Counted from the first letter of the stretch, positions 52,735 through 63,038 are shown. The stretch is DNA of 64,000 nucleotides from Dulcicalothrix desertica PCC 7102 (GCF_003991905.1 NZ_RSCL01000009.1:305894-369893), one strand, 5' to 3'. Notes: generated by a model from the letters alone, not told the origin. Program-made: numbers and translations.

Positions 52735-54336
52735 TTAATCCAAGTGCTTGAATCCTAAAGAGAGTAGAATATTTCGAGCGGCAATTTCACCAGTTCTGCA
52801 ACCACCTTCCATATATCCCTGAAATTTTTGGGAACAGTGTTCACCTGCAAAAAATATATTACCTACGCTTTGCTGTTCGATACCAGATATACCTGTCCAC
52901 TGTCCAACTAAGTAGCAAGCATAAGAACCTTGTGTATATTCTTCTCCTGTCCAATATGCACGTAATGCATTACCTTGACGATAGTAGCTAATATCTGGGA
53001 AAATTTGTTGTAGTTGTGATAAGAACTTTTGTACTTGAGTTTCTGCGGCGCCATTACCTATAGCTAATCCTAGTTTACCACCTGTAAAGTTGGTTATAAT
53101 TCCAGGTACGCTGCGATGATTACGAGTGGCTTCCCAAGTATAGCCGAAGTCTAAGTCTGTAGAGACAAATGCAGTTGATTTATAACGAGTACGCCATATA
53201 CGTTCTTTATAAGCAGTAACTAGTTTACTATTGCTTCCATAACCAAGTTCGGCAATTGCTTTTTGTTTGAGTGGTGGCAAATCTATATTTAATGCTACCG
53301 CACCCAGTGTTGTATAAGGCAATGCTAACAAAACTCGTTCATAAATCTTTTCAAAAGTGCGATTTCCTGCACGTATACTAACTCGGTAACGTCCATCTGG
53401 TTGCATTGTAATAGCTTCTAATTCTGTTCCTGTTTCTATAGAATTTGTTAAAGCTTTTGCCAATAATGTTGGTATTTGGTCATTTCCACCCTTAATTTGG
53501 TAACGTTCATCGCTATCTCCACTAATATTCAAACCCTCACCGTTAGTACCAATAAAAAGCAGCATGTTCAAACAAGATTGTTCTGAAGCTTCACGACCGT
53601 ATAAACCAGTGTAAGCATTTTGTAGCAACTGATTTAAAATTGGGTTAATTTGCGCTTGCTCTAGATATTCACTAATCGAGGTATTATCTAACTTTACGGC
53701 AATTGGGTTACGAGTGCGGTAATTTATCGTGTTTGCAGAATCTAAAGAAACATTGCCAAGAACAGCTAAATCTTGCTTAACTTTTTTTACTAACGGAATA
53801 CTCCATTCAGCAACTTCTGTATCTTTGATTTTACGTCCTTGATAATATCGTATTGACGGCGCCAATTTTTGGTCGGCAGTATATAAATCAACGGTTTCCA
53901 AATTTAATTCGCTTGCTAATCTCCGTAAACTAGTATGAGTTGTATCAATAAACTCTCCACCGATATCAGCATAAATTCCAGTACCACCCACGTTACGAGC
54001 AGTATATATTCTGCCACCAACACGGTTTCTTGCTTCAATAATATCTACAGGGACTCCAGCTTGTTTTAAGCGATAACCAGCAGTTAATCCGGCAATTCCT
54101 GCACCTACTATCAAAACTTTAGACATTGCTGCATTAGCGATTTGATTATTTCCATCATGCCATGTTGCGGCAGCGACTGCACTTACAATTCCCAATCCAG
54201 AATAGATAAAACGGCGCCGAGTTGTTTTATGCTTAAACATATCAACTAACTCTGTAACCGGAATTCCTGTTTCGATGGATGTTTGAGCGATTCTGTAACT
54301 TCGCTGCAACATCGACATTAGTGTAGATTTTCCCAT
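52735..54336 (-). CDS. Flavin monoamine oxidase family protein, Tat-exported
   Basis: The 533-residue protein has a twin-arginine signal (KTTRRRFIYSGLGIVSAVAA) 30-odd residues from the start, then VLIVGAGIAGLTAGYRL (FAD-binding), GGRIYTARNVGG, and the flavin-end motif NIFFAGEHCS. It should oxidise amines outside the cytoplasmic membrane after Tat export. The extra 35 residues ahead of the Tat motif make the start uncertain (MSMLQRSYRI at 54318 is an option). Substrate unknown. Confidence 0.9.
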   Translation of the reverse strand: MGKSTLMSMLQRSYRIAQTSIETGIPVTELVDMFKHKTTRRRFIYSGLGIVSAVAAATWHDGNNQIANAAMSKVLIVGAGIAGLTAGYRLKQAGVPVDIIEARNRVGGRIYTARNVGGTGIYADIGGEFIDTTHTSLRRLASELNLETVDLYTADQKLAPSIRYYQGRKIKDTEVAEWSIPLVKKVKQDLAVLGNVSLDSANTINYRTRNPIAVKLDNTSISEYLEQAQINPILNQLLQNAYTGLYGREASEQSCLNMLLFIGTNGEGLNISGDSDERYQIKGGNDQIPTLLAKALTNSIETGTELEAITMQPDGRYRVSIRAGNRTFEKIYERVLLALPYTTLGAVALNIDLPPLKQKAIAELGYGSNSKLVTAYKERIWRTRYKSTAFVSTDLDFGYTWEATRNHRSVPGIITNFTGGKLGLAIGNGAAETQVQKFLSQLQQIFPDISYYRQGNALRAYWTGEEYTQGSYACYLVGQWTGISGIEQQSVGNIFFAGEHCSQKFQGYMEGGCRTGEIAARNILLSLGFKHLD

Positions 54337-54439
54337 ATCTTTTACTGTAGTGGCGCCAATCGTATACAGATTTTATTAAAACATTAAAAAGGTCAGAGTT
54401 ATTATTTATGACCCAGAACTAAAGTATAGTTTTACTGTT

Positions 54440-54673
54440 TTACTGATTATTTAACCACACTTCTAAATCCGATATGTTTGCAAAATCTACAAATGCTTCT
54501 GCTAAATTTTCTAGCTGTTCGGTGGACAAAACTCGTACTTTTTCAATTAATAATGTATCTACATTTTTAAAACGTCGATTTAACAGACGACGAATTACCT
54601 CAAATGCTTCTTCCTGTCTACCTTCCTGTCTACCTTGTTGTAATATATCTTGGTAAATAACCGATTCTTTCAC
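54440..54673 (-). pseudogene. Tandem partial copy of an Rpn-like nuclease 3' end
   Basis: The 77-codon frame from GTG 54673 repeats the last 77 residues of the next gene (MKESVIYQDILQQGRQEGRQ..), with several substitutions. The downstream flanks also match (GACCTTTTTAATGT then AATAAAATCTGT). GGGAG precedes the GTG, so a short coiled-coil peptide could still be made. It lacks the nuclease domain and is a duplication remnant. Confidence 0.75.
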
Positions 54674-54770
54674 TACTATCTCCCATGTAACAGTGCTAAG
54701 TGTAAACAGATTTTATTGAGACATTAAAAAGGTCGGTAATAATAGCTCCGACCTAATACTAACTATAATT

Positions 54771-55598
54771 TTACTGCTGATTTAACCACGTTTCTAAATC
54801 CGAGACCTTTTGAAAATTTAAAAATGCTACTGCTAGCTTTTCTAGCTGCTCGGTAGGGAAAGCTCTTATCTTTTCAATTAATAATGCATCTACCTTTTGA
54901 AAACGTTGGTTTAACAGAAGACGAATTAATTCAAATGCTTCTTGCTGTTTACCTTGTTGTCTACCTTGCTGTAATATATCTTGGTAAATAACCGATTCTT
55001 TCATGATGTCCTCGCTTAATAAATTACGAATCAAATTTTTGTCGAACCTCAAACCAGCTAATATTTCTGTATATCCTGCTGTGTCTTGCCTTTCACCTTT
55101 ATTTGAAATTGTAGCAATCTTCTGGGCAACCTGCGATAATAACGCTTCTGGTGTGCTTGTCTGTGCTAATGGCGCCAGTGGCAGTAAAGCAGTATTATTG
55201 AGAAATAGTCTGGGGTCTTGCTCCCACATACGGATGACTTGATATTTGTGGACTGTGGTTTCGTCTCGATATTCATCAGTTTTGGCTATTTCGTCGTCGG
55301 TTTCTTGCAAAAAAATTACTACCTGTGTTACCGGAAGATTATATTGCCGTTTAATTCTGACTGAGTAATCTAATTCTCGGAAAGGTATTGGAGGGTCAGA
55401 TATTGTTAAAGTTTGAAATTCAATATGAAGAATCCGGTTTCCTGCTTGTAAGAATATCACAGAATCTGCGCGTATTGGTTCAATACTTAATTCAGTTTTT
55501 AAGACTGTGACTTTTTTTGCTCTGGTTGGAAGCAACCAACGCACAAATTCCAATGGATATTTTTCAGCTAGTAGTTTACAAACGTTATCGTAGCTCAC
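54771..55598 (-). CDS. Rpn-family recombination-promoting nuclease / DUF4351-like protein
   Basis: The 275-residue protein has an N-terminal PD-(D/E)XK-like domain (FLQAGNRILHIEFQT, with the E-x-Q active-site pattern, and LDYSVRIKRQYNLPVTQVVIFL), then a helical middle and a C-terminal repeat-rich domain (QQGRQQGKQQEAFELIRLLLN). Such proteins are frequent, fast-evolving and multicopy in cyanobacteria; Rpn members promote recombination. A 3'-end duplicate lies directly downstream. Confidence 0.88.
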   Translation of the reverse strand: MSYDNVCKLLAEKYPLEFVRWLLPTRAKKVTVLKTELSIEPIRADSVIFLQAGNRILHIEFQTLTISDPPIPFRELDYSVRIKRQYNLPVTQVVIFLQETDDEIAKTDEYRDETTVHKYQVIRMWEQDPRLFLNNTALLPLAPLAQTSTPEALLSQVAQKIATISNKGERQDTAGYTEILAGLRFDKNLIRNLLSEDIMKESVIYQDILQQGRQQGKQQEAFELIRLLLNQRFQKVDALLIEKIRAFPTEQLEKLAVAFLNFQKVSDLETWLNQQ

Positions 55599-55843
55599 TT
55601 GTGTAACCCTGTATGTGTAGTAAACTAATACTACGATGAAATAATTATCTTTAAAATACTAAATGTATAATTATTTACCGAAAAATTAAACTTTTTTGTT
55701 GATAATATAATCTTTATTATTTTATTATCAATCAAATTTAAAGATTTGGTTAACTAATAATATTTTTTGGTTAAAGCATATTGTGTAAATTTACTGAATT
55801 AGCTAAGTTAATTGCATCTTCAATATTATTTATATTAAATTGA

Positions 55844-56698
55844 ATGAAATTCACTTCATTGTTTGCAGTCGCAGGAATATCTGCTTTTATGATACAAGCG
55901 CAAGTAGCTGTAGCGCAGACCGAAAGTCAGGTAGATGAAATAACACAAAAGTTTACAGTTTTAATCGATAGTGTAGATAGTTCTTCCGGGTCTGGAGTTA
56001 TTGTTAAAAAGCAAGGTAATCTTTATTCTGTACTGACAAACTGGCATGTTGTTGATGAGACTATTTCTAATTATAAAATTATTACTTCAGATGGTGAAAG
56101 TTACGCGATAAATGAAGGTTCTGTAAGTCAATTACCAGGAGTTGATGCTGCAATAGTTCAATTTACTAGTAATATTAATTACCCGGTTGCCAAATTAGGC
56201 AGTTCGCAGTCTTTACAGCGTAATCAAAAAGTTTATTCTGCGGGTTTTCCTGGACGTTCCTTTGCTATTAAACGTCCCATTTATCATTTTGTACCTGGTA
56301 AAGTAATTTTTAATGCTCCGTATTTAAAGCCAATTTCTGTAAAAGGTTATGGTTTAGTTTATGATAACGCTGTGTTGCCAGGGATGAGCGGTGGTCCAAT
56401 CTTAAATGAAAAGGGTGAGTTGGTTGGTATCAATGGTAAGGTGGAAATATTTAGCTATGATACTCCAAAGTTAAATCCAGAGTTTTATCGTATTCGCACT
56501 GGTAGAAGTCTTGGTATTCCTATTCAAACTTATATTCTTTGGGCTAATAACTCTAAACCTAATCATACTGTTACTCAGGCGCCGTTTGTTTTGACTTCAC
56601 CGTTTCAAACAAACATCAGCGATAAATTTATACCCGTTGAAAATTATTACTTAAATGAGAATGCAAAATTTAATACTAATAATTTTAAATTAAAGTAA
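55844..56698 (+). CDS. Secreted trypsin-like serine protease
   Basis: The 284-residue protein has a signal peptide (MKFTSLFAVAGISAFMIQAQ, cleavage after AVA). The chymotrypsin-like triad is H68 (TNWHVV), D101 (GVDAA) and S185 in LPGMSGGPI. No PDZ domain follows, so it is shorter than HtrA/Deg proteases. The C-terminal 40 residues are Asn/Thr-rich. It is monocistronic; the 245 bases upstream are AT-rich and contain no recognisable element. Confidence 0.9.
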   Translation: MKFTSLFAVAGISAFMIQAQVAVAQTESQVDEITQKFTVLIDSVDSSSGSGVIVKKQGNLYSVLTNWHVVDETISNYKIITSDGESYAINEGSVSQLPGVDAAIVQFTSNINYPVAKLGSSQSLQRNQKVYSAGFPGRSFAIKRPIYHFVPGKVIFNAPYLKPISVKGYGLVYDNAVLPGMSGGPILNEKGELVGINGKVEIFSYDTPKLNPEFYRIRTGRSLGIPIQTYILWANNSKPNHTVTQAPFVLTSPFQTNISDKFIPVENYYLNENAKFNTNNFKLK

Positions 56699-56764
56699 TG
56701 CAAGAAATGGCTAATTGTAAACGACAATTAGCCAGGAGCAACCAGGAACGTTTAAATAAGGTAA

Positions 56765-57190
56765 TTAACAGCAGTCATCATCGACTCGTTCACACTGGTA
56801 ATTACCTCTAATTTCATGGTTAAAATATTTACCTATCGAATCAGTTTCTTGCAATTCATTCCAAATTTCTGACTCGACTCCTGTATATTGGTAAACTGCA
56901 CCATTATTAAATTCGACTTGCAATATATGGTTTTCTGCATCGTAACCCAGAGCATTTGCCATCGATGAGTCTACAGGCAGCATCTCTACCCTTTCTGACG
57001 CCGAAGGTAAAGCATTACTAGAAATAGATGCAACTATATTATTAAGTCGCTGTAACCCATCATACGCCGCAACAGGCGCCTCTATTTCTATCAACTCAAG
57101 TTCATCAGTAGTTTGTAGCAACAACTGTAAGTGTCCTTTATCATGACCAACAGCTACAACACTGCCTAAGTTTAATCTCGATAGCTTCAT
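56765..57190 (-). CDS. KTSC-domain protein
   Basis: Starting at ATG 57190 (GGAG close upstream; a GTG three codons earlier is less likely) it has 141 residues. The C-terminal half is a KTSC domain (VDSSMANALGYDAENHILQVEF, VYQYTGV, SIGKYFN). The N-terminal half (KLSRLNLGSVVAVGHDKGHL) seems an extra domain. KTSC domains are linked to nucleic-acid processing, but the exact job is unknown. Confidence 0.85.
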   Translation of the reverse strand: MKLSRLNLGSVVAVGHDKGHLQLLLQTTDELELIEIEAPVAAYDGLQRLNNIVASISSNALPSASERVEMLPVDSSMANALGYDAENHILQVEFNNGAVYQYTGVESEIWNELQETDSIGKYFNHEIRGNYQCERVDDDCC

Positions 57191-57414
57191 CAACTCCACT
57201 CCTGTTTATTTAAATTATTTGGCTTGAATCGTTTATAATGCTCTTATCACAAAATTTTTACTTAATACATAAATACTATAAAATCGAGATTGAGTCAAGG
57301 GTTTGGGGAAAAATAATTAGAACTGATGGAACTGTAAAGTTTTTAAGTTTAGTTTCGAACTTTGTGTTTTCCCAGAGATTTGGTACAATTCATGCAGCTA
57401 AGAAATGATAAACA

Positions 57415-58620
57415 ATGCTGCAAATTCGCGGGTTGGTAAAAGCTGCTCAGAAAGCGCAGGAACAATTAAAGATAGGAGTTAGGGATGCGGATGTCCCAAC
57501 GTTCGCGCATTTTGTCCTCACTTCGGTTGAGACAGTGGAACGTTTATGTGCTGATGCGAGAGTAACACCGCATCAGTTGCCAGCACGTTCGCGTCAAGCG
57601 TATTATTTTCTTAAGAATATTGATTTGCAGAACTTACCATCTACAGGTACCCATCTGCGTTCGATGGTGCAAACGATAGGAATTAAGAACATTAAAACGC
57701 AACAGCGAGCAATTTCGTGGAAAATGTCGCAATTAGCTCAAAATTCACATATTGACTGTGAGCAAATACACGAAGTTGCCTCTTGTATACATCAAGTTGT
57801 GCAAGCAATAGAAAAGATATGTTTTACTCAGCAAGTTACACCTGCTAACCTTACGAGTTCATCGCGACAAATTTATGCTTGGTTAAAGTACTTGGCGCCA
57901 CATGAAAATGTAAAGTTACATATAGAAGCAACTCAGCGTGTTTACACAATAGCAAAAAAATTATGCAGCAAATATGGACATGAATCAGTGAATTTTGTAG
58001 TAGAAATCACAAATTTGGCTGGACTCTATCGAAGTCGTTGGGTTGGGAACGATATAAATTTGATAATGAGCGAGGGATTTATAAATGCAGGAGAAGAAGT
58101 ATTAACAGCATTAGTTCAAACATCATTAAAAGGAAAAAGTTCTTCAAATACGCGAATCATTCGAGAATATGCGAGTTTAGACGAATTTAGCGACATTTTA
58201 TTAGAATTAGACTTAATTGTGGAGACAGTTACTGAAGACGGGAAAGGTTCGCATTACAACTTAGAAACATTATTTGACAAAATCAACCGTGAGTACTTCA
58301 GCAACGCATTAACCAAACCGCGTTTAATTTGGAGTCAAATGCAAACCTACCGTAAATTTGGACATTACGAACCAGCACGTGACAGAATAGTCATCAGCCT
58401 AACACTCGACGAACCAATAATCCCTCAATACGTAGTAGAATTTGTCATTTACCATGAAATGCTACATAAATATTACGGTGAAAAATGGGTAAACGGTAGA
58501 CGCATGGTACACACAACCGAATTTAGAGCATCAGAAGCACAATTTAAATATTACAACGAAGCCGAAGCCTGGTTAAGCAAATTGGCACGTCGGGTGTGTC
58601 ACAGCAATAATAACTACTAA
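57415..58620 (+). CDS. SprT-like zinc metalloprotein
   Basis: The 401-residue protein ends with a SprT-like domain containing H347-E-x-x-H351 (YHEMLHK) followed by FRASEAQFKYYNEAEAW. The first 280 residues are helical and without a known family to me. SprT-type proteins are metalloproteases or chaperone-like zinc proteins; the Spartan relatives cut DNA-protein crosslinks. The ATG start has no obvious ribosome site. It ends four bases into the convergent acyltransferase gene. Confidence 0.85.
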   Translation: MLQIRGLVKAAQKAQEQLKIGVRDADVPTFAHFVLTSVETVERLCADARVTPHQLPARSRQAYYFLKNIDLQNLPSTGTHLRSMVQTIGIKNIKTQQRAISWKMSQLAQNSHIDCEQIHEVASCIHQVVQAIEKICFTQQVTPANLTSSSRQIYAWLKYLAPHENVKLHIEATQRVYTIAKKLCSKYGHESVNFVVEITNLAGLYRSRWVGNDINLIMSEGFINAGEEVLTALVQTSLKGKSSSNTRIIREYASLDEFSDILLELDLIVETVTEDGKGSHYNLETLFDKINREYFSNALTKPRLIWSQMQTYRKFGHYEPARDRIVISLTLDEPIIPQYVVEFVIYHEMLHKYYGEKWVNGRRMVHTTEFRASEAQFKYYNEAEAWLSKLARRVCHSNNNY

Positions 58621-59834
58621 ACTTTGAATTTAGAACCAGGCGCCTCTACTATATAATAGGTCAGCGTCGCCAACACAGACGAAAGAAATATCGTGCCAAC
58701 CAGCGTTGAATAAAACTGTTCAATTGGAAGCTTAGACGCAAAATTGGCACCAACCCGATTTATAATCGGCATATGCCATACATATATACCATACGATAAC
58801 ACCCCAAGTATTTCTAACGCACGTACTGGGTTTTTGAGAATTGCTGTAAACGTTAATTTACCATTCTGAGTATATAAGTTATATACTTTCTTCTCAAATG
58901 CGTATATAAAAATACAAGTAATTAATGCAGTTAAAGGTTGGAGTATAAAGATTGTAGTGGATGTGCGAAAACCTTTGGCGCCTCTATCAGGTAGTCCCCA
59001 TAGTTCTTGGGCATAGAAATGATGTGCTGTATACAAGTAAAGTATAATTAGCAAACAGGAAGCAAGAATTTTCAAGTTTGGTTTTACTGACTGTGTTTTT
59101 GAGTATTGAATCAAGGGATTTATTAAAAAACCACACAGGAATACATCTAAATTTATCAGTAATGGTGTATACCAGTAGGTAAATGCGTACTGTAGTTGAT
59201 TGGTAATTTGTGAGTAAAGACTTAAGTATATTCCTAGTTTGATAAGTGCGACTGTAAGAATAATTACTGTTATAGCGATAAAAGCATGTTTTTGATTAGA
59301 TACGAATTTTAAGAATAACGCATATGCAAAAGGAACAATCAAATAAAACTGTATCTCAGTTGATATTGACCATAATGCATCATTAAATGGGACACTTCGC
59401 ACGTACATGTGAGGTTGATATGTAAAGGTTAGCAACCTGATGAAATGTCCCCAGTTGTCGGTTTGAAGTATAGAAGGATAGACAAAGAGGGCGCAGATGA
59501 ACACGGTGAAGTAATATAATGGACATATCCGAATGATGCGGTTTTTCCAAAATTTGATAATTCCTTCTATATCTAAAGTATAACGGTGAGTATAAAAAGC
59601 TTTTCCCATTAGATATCCTGAAAGACAAAAGAATATCCATACAGCTACTAAACCATTACTAAACATCAACCACGATATGTCATAATTTTGATATATTATA
59701 GAGTTGCGAGGAGGAGAGCAGTGAATTATCACCACCATCAAACAGGCAAATCCTCGTAGTATGAGTAAAGCATCTGGCTTATTAGATGTTTCGTTGATTG
59801 GTTGATTAGTAAAAGATATATTTTCGACTTTCAC
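58617..59834 (-). CDS. Acyltransferase 3 family membrane protein
   Basis: The 405-residue protein has about ten membrane segments and the family start LLILRGFACLMVVIIHCSPP with its histidine, then a RICPLYYFTVFIC-type motif and GIYVWHMPI near the end. Members transfer acetyl or succinyl groups to exopolysaccharide, O-antigen or lipids at the inner membrane. The substrate is unknown. No polysaccharide genes adjoin it. Confidence 0.9.
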   Translation of the reverse strand: MKVENISFTNQPINETSNKPDALLILRGFACLMVVIIHCSPPRNSIIYQNYDISWLMFSNGLVAVWIFFCLSGYLMGKAFYTHRYTLDIEGIIKFWKNRIIRICPLYYFTVFICALFVYPSILQTDNWGHFIRLLTFTYQPHMYVRSVPFNDALWSISTEIQFYLIVPFAYALFLKFVSNQKHAFIAITVIILTVALIKLGIYLSLYSQITNQLQYAFTYWYTPLLINLDVFLCGFLINPLIQYSKTQSVKPNLKILASCLLIILYLYTAHHFYAQELWGLPDRGAKGFRTSTTIFILQPLTALITCIFIYAFEKKVYNLYTQNGKLTFTAILKNPVRALEILGVLSYGIYVWHMPIINRVGANFASKLPIEQFYSTLVGTIFLSSVLATLTYYIVEAPGSKFKV

Positions 59835-59922
59835 GCACGGACGCTCGTTGTTTTTGCTTGCAATGAGATTATCATAGCAGTAGGATTAACAAACCAATGG
59901 GGAATTGAAAAGTTAGACAGTT

Positions 59923-61242
59923 ATGTATAATGAGTATCAGCAGCGTCGCGAGCAATTAATGGCTAAGATTGGTGATGGAACTGCGATTTTTTGCAGTGCG
60001 CCGAACGCGGTAATGCATAATGATGTTGAATATAATTATCGTCAAGATAGTGATTTCTTCTATTTGACGGGTTTTAATGAACCGCAAGCTGTTGCTGTGT
60101 TAGCACCACATCACAATGAACATAAGTTTGTGTTGTTCGTTCGACCCAAAGATAGAGATGCAGAAATTTGGAGTGGTTATCGTTGTGGTGTTGATGCTGC
60201 CAAACAAATTTATGGCGCCGACGAAGTATACTCAATTGCAGAGCTTGACGAGAAATTACCGTCTTATTTAGAAAAAGCGAGTCGCATATACTATAACCTT
60301 GGACGTGAGCGCGCCTTTAATGATAAAGTAATCATGCATTGGCAACGTTTGATGCGAACTTATCCCAAACGCGGAACAGGGCCAATCGCAATAGAAGACA
60401 CTGCTCCTGTTTTACATAGTTTACGTTTAGTTAAGAGCGAATCAGAGTTAGAATTGATGCGAAAAGCTGCCAATATTGCAGTTGAAGCGCATATTGCTGC
60501 GATGAAGTTTGTAGAACCTGGACGTTATGAATATGAAGTGCAGGCAGAAATTGAGCATATTTTTCGTTTAAGAGGAGGAATGGGACCAGCTTATCCTTCT
60601 ATAGTCGCAAGTGGCGCCAACGCATGTGTATTGCACTATATCGAAAACCATAGTCAAATGCAAGAAGGGCAGTTACTATTAATCGATGCAGGATGCGCTT
60701 ACGGTTATTATAATTCTGATATTACCCGCACTTTTCCAGTTGGGAATAAATTCACAAGAGAGCAGAAAATATTATATGAGATAGTACTCGAAGCACAGAA
60801 AAAAGCCATAGCTCAAGTGCAACCAGGCAACCCTTATAATCTTATTCACGATACTGCCGTTCGTACTATTACCGAAGGACTCGTAGAAATAGGTTTACTC
60901 AAAGGAGAAATTGATACTCTGATTCAAGAAGAGAAATATAAACCTTTCTATATGCACCGCACCGGACATTGGTTAGGTTTAGATGTGCATGATGTGGGTG
61001 TATATCAGCATGGAGAAGATAAACCCCAAATATTACAACCCGGTCAAATCACAACAGTCGAACCAGGTATATATATAGTACCAGGTACACAACCTGCCGA
61101 AGGTCAACCCGAAATAGATCCTCGTTGGGTAGGTATTGGAATACGTATTGAAGACGATGTATTGGTTACACCTACGGGGAATGATGTACTGACAGCAGGA
61201 GTTCCGAAGGAAATTAACGACCTGGAGAATAAGAGGGTTTAA
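59923..61242 (+). CDS. pepP: Xaa-Pro aminopeptidase (aminopeptidase P)
   Basis: The 439-residue protein has an aminopeptidase-P N-terminal domain (YNYRQDSDFFYLTGFNEPQA) and a creatinase-fold C-terminal domain with metal ligands in LIDAGCAYGYYNSDITRTFP, HRTGHWLGLDVHDVG, TVEPGIYI and IRIEDDV. It removes the first residue from peptides with proline second. A stretch of repeats follows the stop codon. Confidence 0.95.
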   Translation: MYNEYQQRREQLMAKIGDGTAIFCSAPNAVMHNDVEYNYRQDSDFFYLTGFNEPQAVAVLAPHHNEHKFVLFVRPKDRDAEIWSGYRCGVDAAKQIYGADEVYSIAELDEKLPSYLEKASRIYYNLGRERAFNDKVIMHWQRLMRTYPKRGTGPIAIEDTAPVLHSLRLVKSESELELMRKAANIAVEAHIAAMKFVEPGRYEYEVQAEIEHIFRLRGGMGPAYPSIVASGANACVLHYIENHSQMQEGQLLLIDAGCAYGYYNSDITRTFPVGNKFTREQKILYEIVLEAQKKAIAQVQPGNPYNLIHDTAVRTITEGLVEIGLLKGEIDTLIQEEKYKPFYMHRTGHWLGLDVHDVGVYQHGEDKPQILQPGQITTVEPGIYIVPGTQPAEGQPEIDPRWVGIGIRIEDDVLVTPTGNDVLTAGVPKEINDLENKRV

Positions 61243-61281
61243 ATTTTTGTGCGCCATTGGCGCACATTTGTAAGGTGGCCT

Positions 61282-61316
61282 TCTGCCGTCTGCCATCTGC
61301 CATCTGCCATCTGCCT
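61282..61316. repeat. Heptamer tandem repeat TCTGCCA (STRR type)
   Basis: Five copies of TCTGCCA or its variants (TCTGCCG first, TCTGCCT last) stand in a row. Outside them TAAGGTGG (61271) and CCACCTTA (near 61363) make an inverted pair. Such short tandemly repeated repetitive sequences are typical of filamentous cyanobacteria. Confidence 0.85.
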
Positions 61317-61378
61317 TGCTGCACTAGTTCGTTAGTTCGCGTTGAAAGGGCTGGCAATGCCCACCTTACTATTAGTAT

Positions 61379-62374
61379 CTACTTGGTTTGAAAGATATTT
61401 TGCACCATCTTTTTATTTAAGCTAGCGGCAATTTTATCTAATTCTTCAACTTCTGCGTCCGAAAGTAACCAAGCAATGGCGCCTATATTTTGTTGTGCTT
61501 GGTGTGGAGATTTGGCGCCTGGTATTGGTATAGTACCCTTAGCGATGCACCAATTGATAGCAATTTGAGCTAAAGTTTTATTTCTGGTTTGGGAAATTTC
61601 CTGCATACACTCTAATAACGGTTTCATCCCCGGTAAGATTTGTCTGCAAGCTAAACCACGAATACCTTTGGGATATGAACTTTCAGAATATTTGCCAGTA
61701 AGTAATCCTAATGCTAATGGACTATAAGCAATTATTTTTATACCAAGCTCATCACAAACTTCTTTCAACCCTAACTCAGTCACCGGATAAGTTGATAATA
61801 AAGAGTACTGAACTTGGAGCGTAGTAATTGGGACTCCTCGCTCAGTGCATAATAATTTATGCGCCCATTTTAAACGCTTTGTTCCATAATTAGATAATCC
61901 TACACCTCTAACTAGTCCTTGCTCGTACAAATCTGCTAACCCGTTGAGAAGTGCAGGTTCTTGCCAAGGTGCATAATTTGCAGTTGACCAATGCATTTGC
62001 ACTAAATCAATATTTCTACCAAGACGTTTTGCACTCATCTTTCCAGCAGTTACCATTGACTGACGGGTCAACCTCCAAGGATAAGCAGCAAGTTTGGTTG
62101 CGATACAAATATTTTCTTTGTTGGCGCCGTTAGAGTTTGTAGAATAAGCTTGAGAGAACTGTCCTAAAAGTTGTTCGCTGCGACCATTGAGTTTACCGGT
62201 TCCGTAAGAATCACCCGTATCGAACAAAGTGACACCGTTGGAGACACACAAGTTAAAGACGGCTTGTAAATCATTGTCCATAGAAGTATCATATCCCCAG
62301 AGCAAACGGTTTCCCCATGCCCAAGTTCCGCACCCCATTATTGGCAAAGTAATTTGGCGTCGTAACATTGCCAA
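61379..62374 (-). CDS. Aldo/keto reductase
   Basis: The 331-residue protein has the TIM-barrel features GVTLFDTGDSYGTG, the active-site aspartate and tyrosine there, the AATKLAA(ATKLAAYPWRL) lysine, LVQMHWS (catalytic histidine region) and IPIPGAKSPHQAQQN. It reduces aldehydes or ketones with NADPH, substrate unknown. It lies 34 bases downstream of the tsaB gene on the same strand and may be in its operon. Confidence 0.9.
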   Translation of the reverse strand: MAMLRRQITLPIMGCGTWAWGNRLLWGYDTSMDNDLQAVFNLCVSNGVTLFDTGDSYGTGKLNGRSEQLLGQFSQAYSTNSNGANKENICIATKLAAYPWRLTRQSMVTAGKMSAKRLGRNIDLVQMHWSTANYAPWQEPALLNGLADLYEQGLVRGVGLSNYGTKRLKWAHKLLCTERGVPITTLQVQYSLLSTYPVTELGLKEVCDELGIKIIAYSPLALGLLTGKYSESSYPKGIRGLACRQILPGMKPLLECMQEISQTRNKTLAQIAINWCIAKGTIPIPGAKSPHQAQQNIGAIAWLLSDAEVEELDKIAASLNKKMVQNIFQTK

Positions 62375-62408
62375 AACCAGTAATTATAGAACAAGTAACA
62401 TTTTACCT

Positions 62409-63038
62409 TTAAATATCCACGGGATGTTGTCCATAAAAAGGTAAAGCTTCTGACCAAATAGGGCGCCGACCTTGTTGCCAGTCATAATAAGCAAGTTGTA
62501 AAATACTCGTTACGGTTGCTGCTAACCCGAATTTTGCTTCTACTAAGTCATAAGAATCAAAGCTGGCTAATTTAGACTGCCAAGCTAATGGTGTAAATAC
62601 CGTATCGTTCAGCAACGTATTTATTCCTGCTCCATCGGATACTTTCTTATATACTGCTCCAAATAGCTGTCCTCGCTGTGCGGGCATTTGTACTGCAATA
62701 ATATCTGTATCTAATTTCTCGTTTTCCTTCATCTTCGCAACTGCTGCCAAAGTAGAAATAGCAAACACGGGTATATTCAACTGTTGTCCTAAAGTACGTG
62801 CAGCAACCATACCGATGCGTGTTCCTGTAAAACCACCAGGACCCTTAGCAACAGCGATAAATGCAATATCCTTCCAAGTTTGTGGTTTGATAAACTCCAT
62901 TAAATAAGCGTGTAAATGACTTGATAACTCACGTTCTAAGTTCCAAACTTGATAACGTGTATCAATAGAATTACTTATCGCTAAACCTAATTCGGGTGTA
63001 GTAGTATGTAGTGCTATGCCGTATTTGTTTGCTTCCAT
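62409..63038 (-). CDS. tsaB: tRNA threonylcarbamoyladenosine protein TsaB
   Basis: From the ATG at 63038 the protein has 209 residues; an 11-codon extension to 63071 is less likely. It has the TsaB start YGIALHTTTPELGLAISN and the signature FIAVAKGPGGFTGTRIG. TsaB is the non-catalytic partner of TsaD and TsaE in t6A37 synthesis on tRNAs. The second half reads AVQMPAQRGQLFGAVYK. The gap upstream (63072-63251) contains no further feature. Confidence 0.94.
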   Translation of the reverse strand: MEANKYGIALHTTTPELGLAISNSIDTRYQVWNLERELSSHLHAYLMEFIKPQTWKDIAFIAVAKGPGGFTGTRIGMVAARTLGQQLNIPVFAISTLAAVAKMKENEKLDTDIIAVQMPAQRGQLFGAVYKKVSDGAGINTLLNDTVFTPLAWQSKLASFDSYDLVEAKFGLAATVTSILQLAYYDWQQGRRPIWSEALPFYGQHPVDI

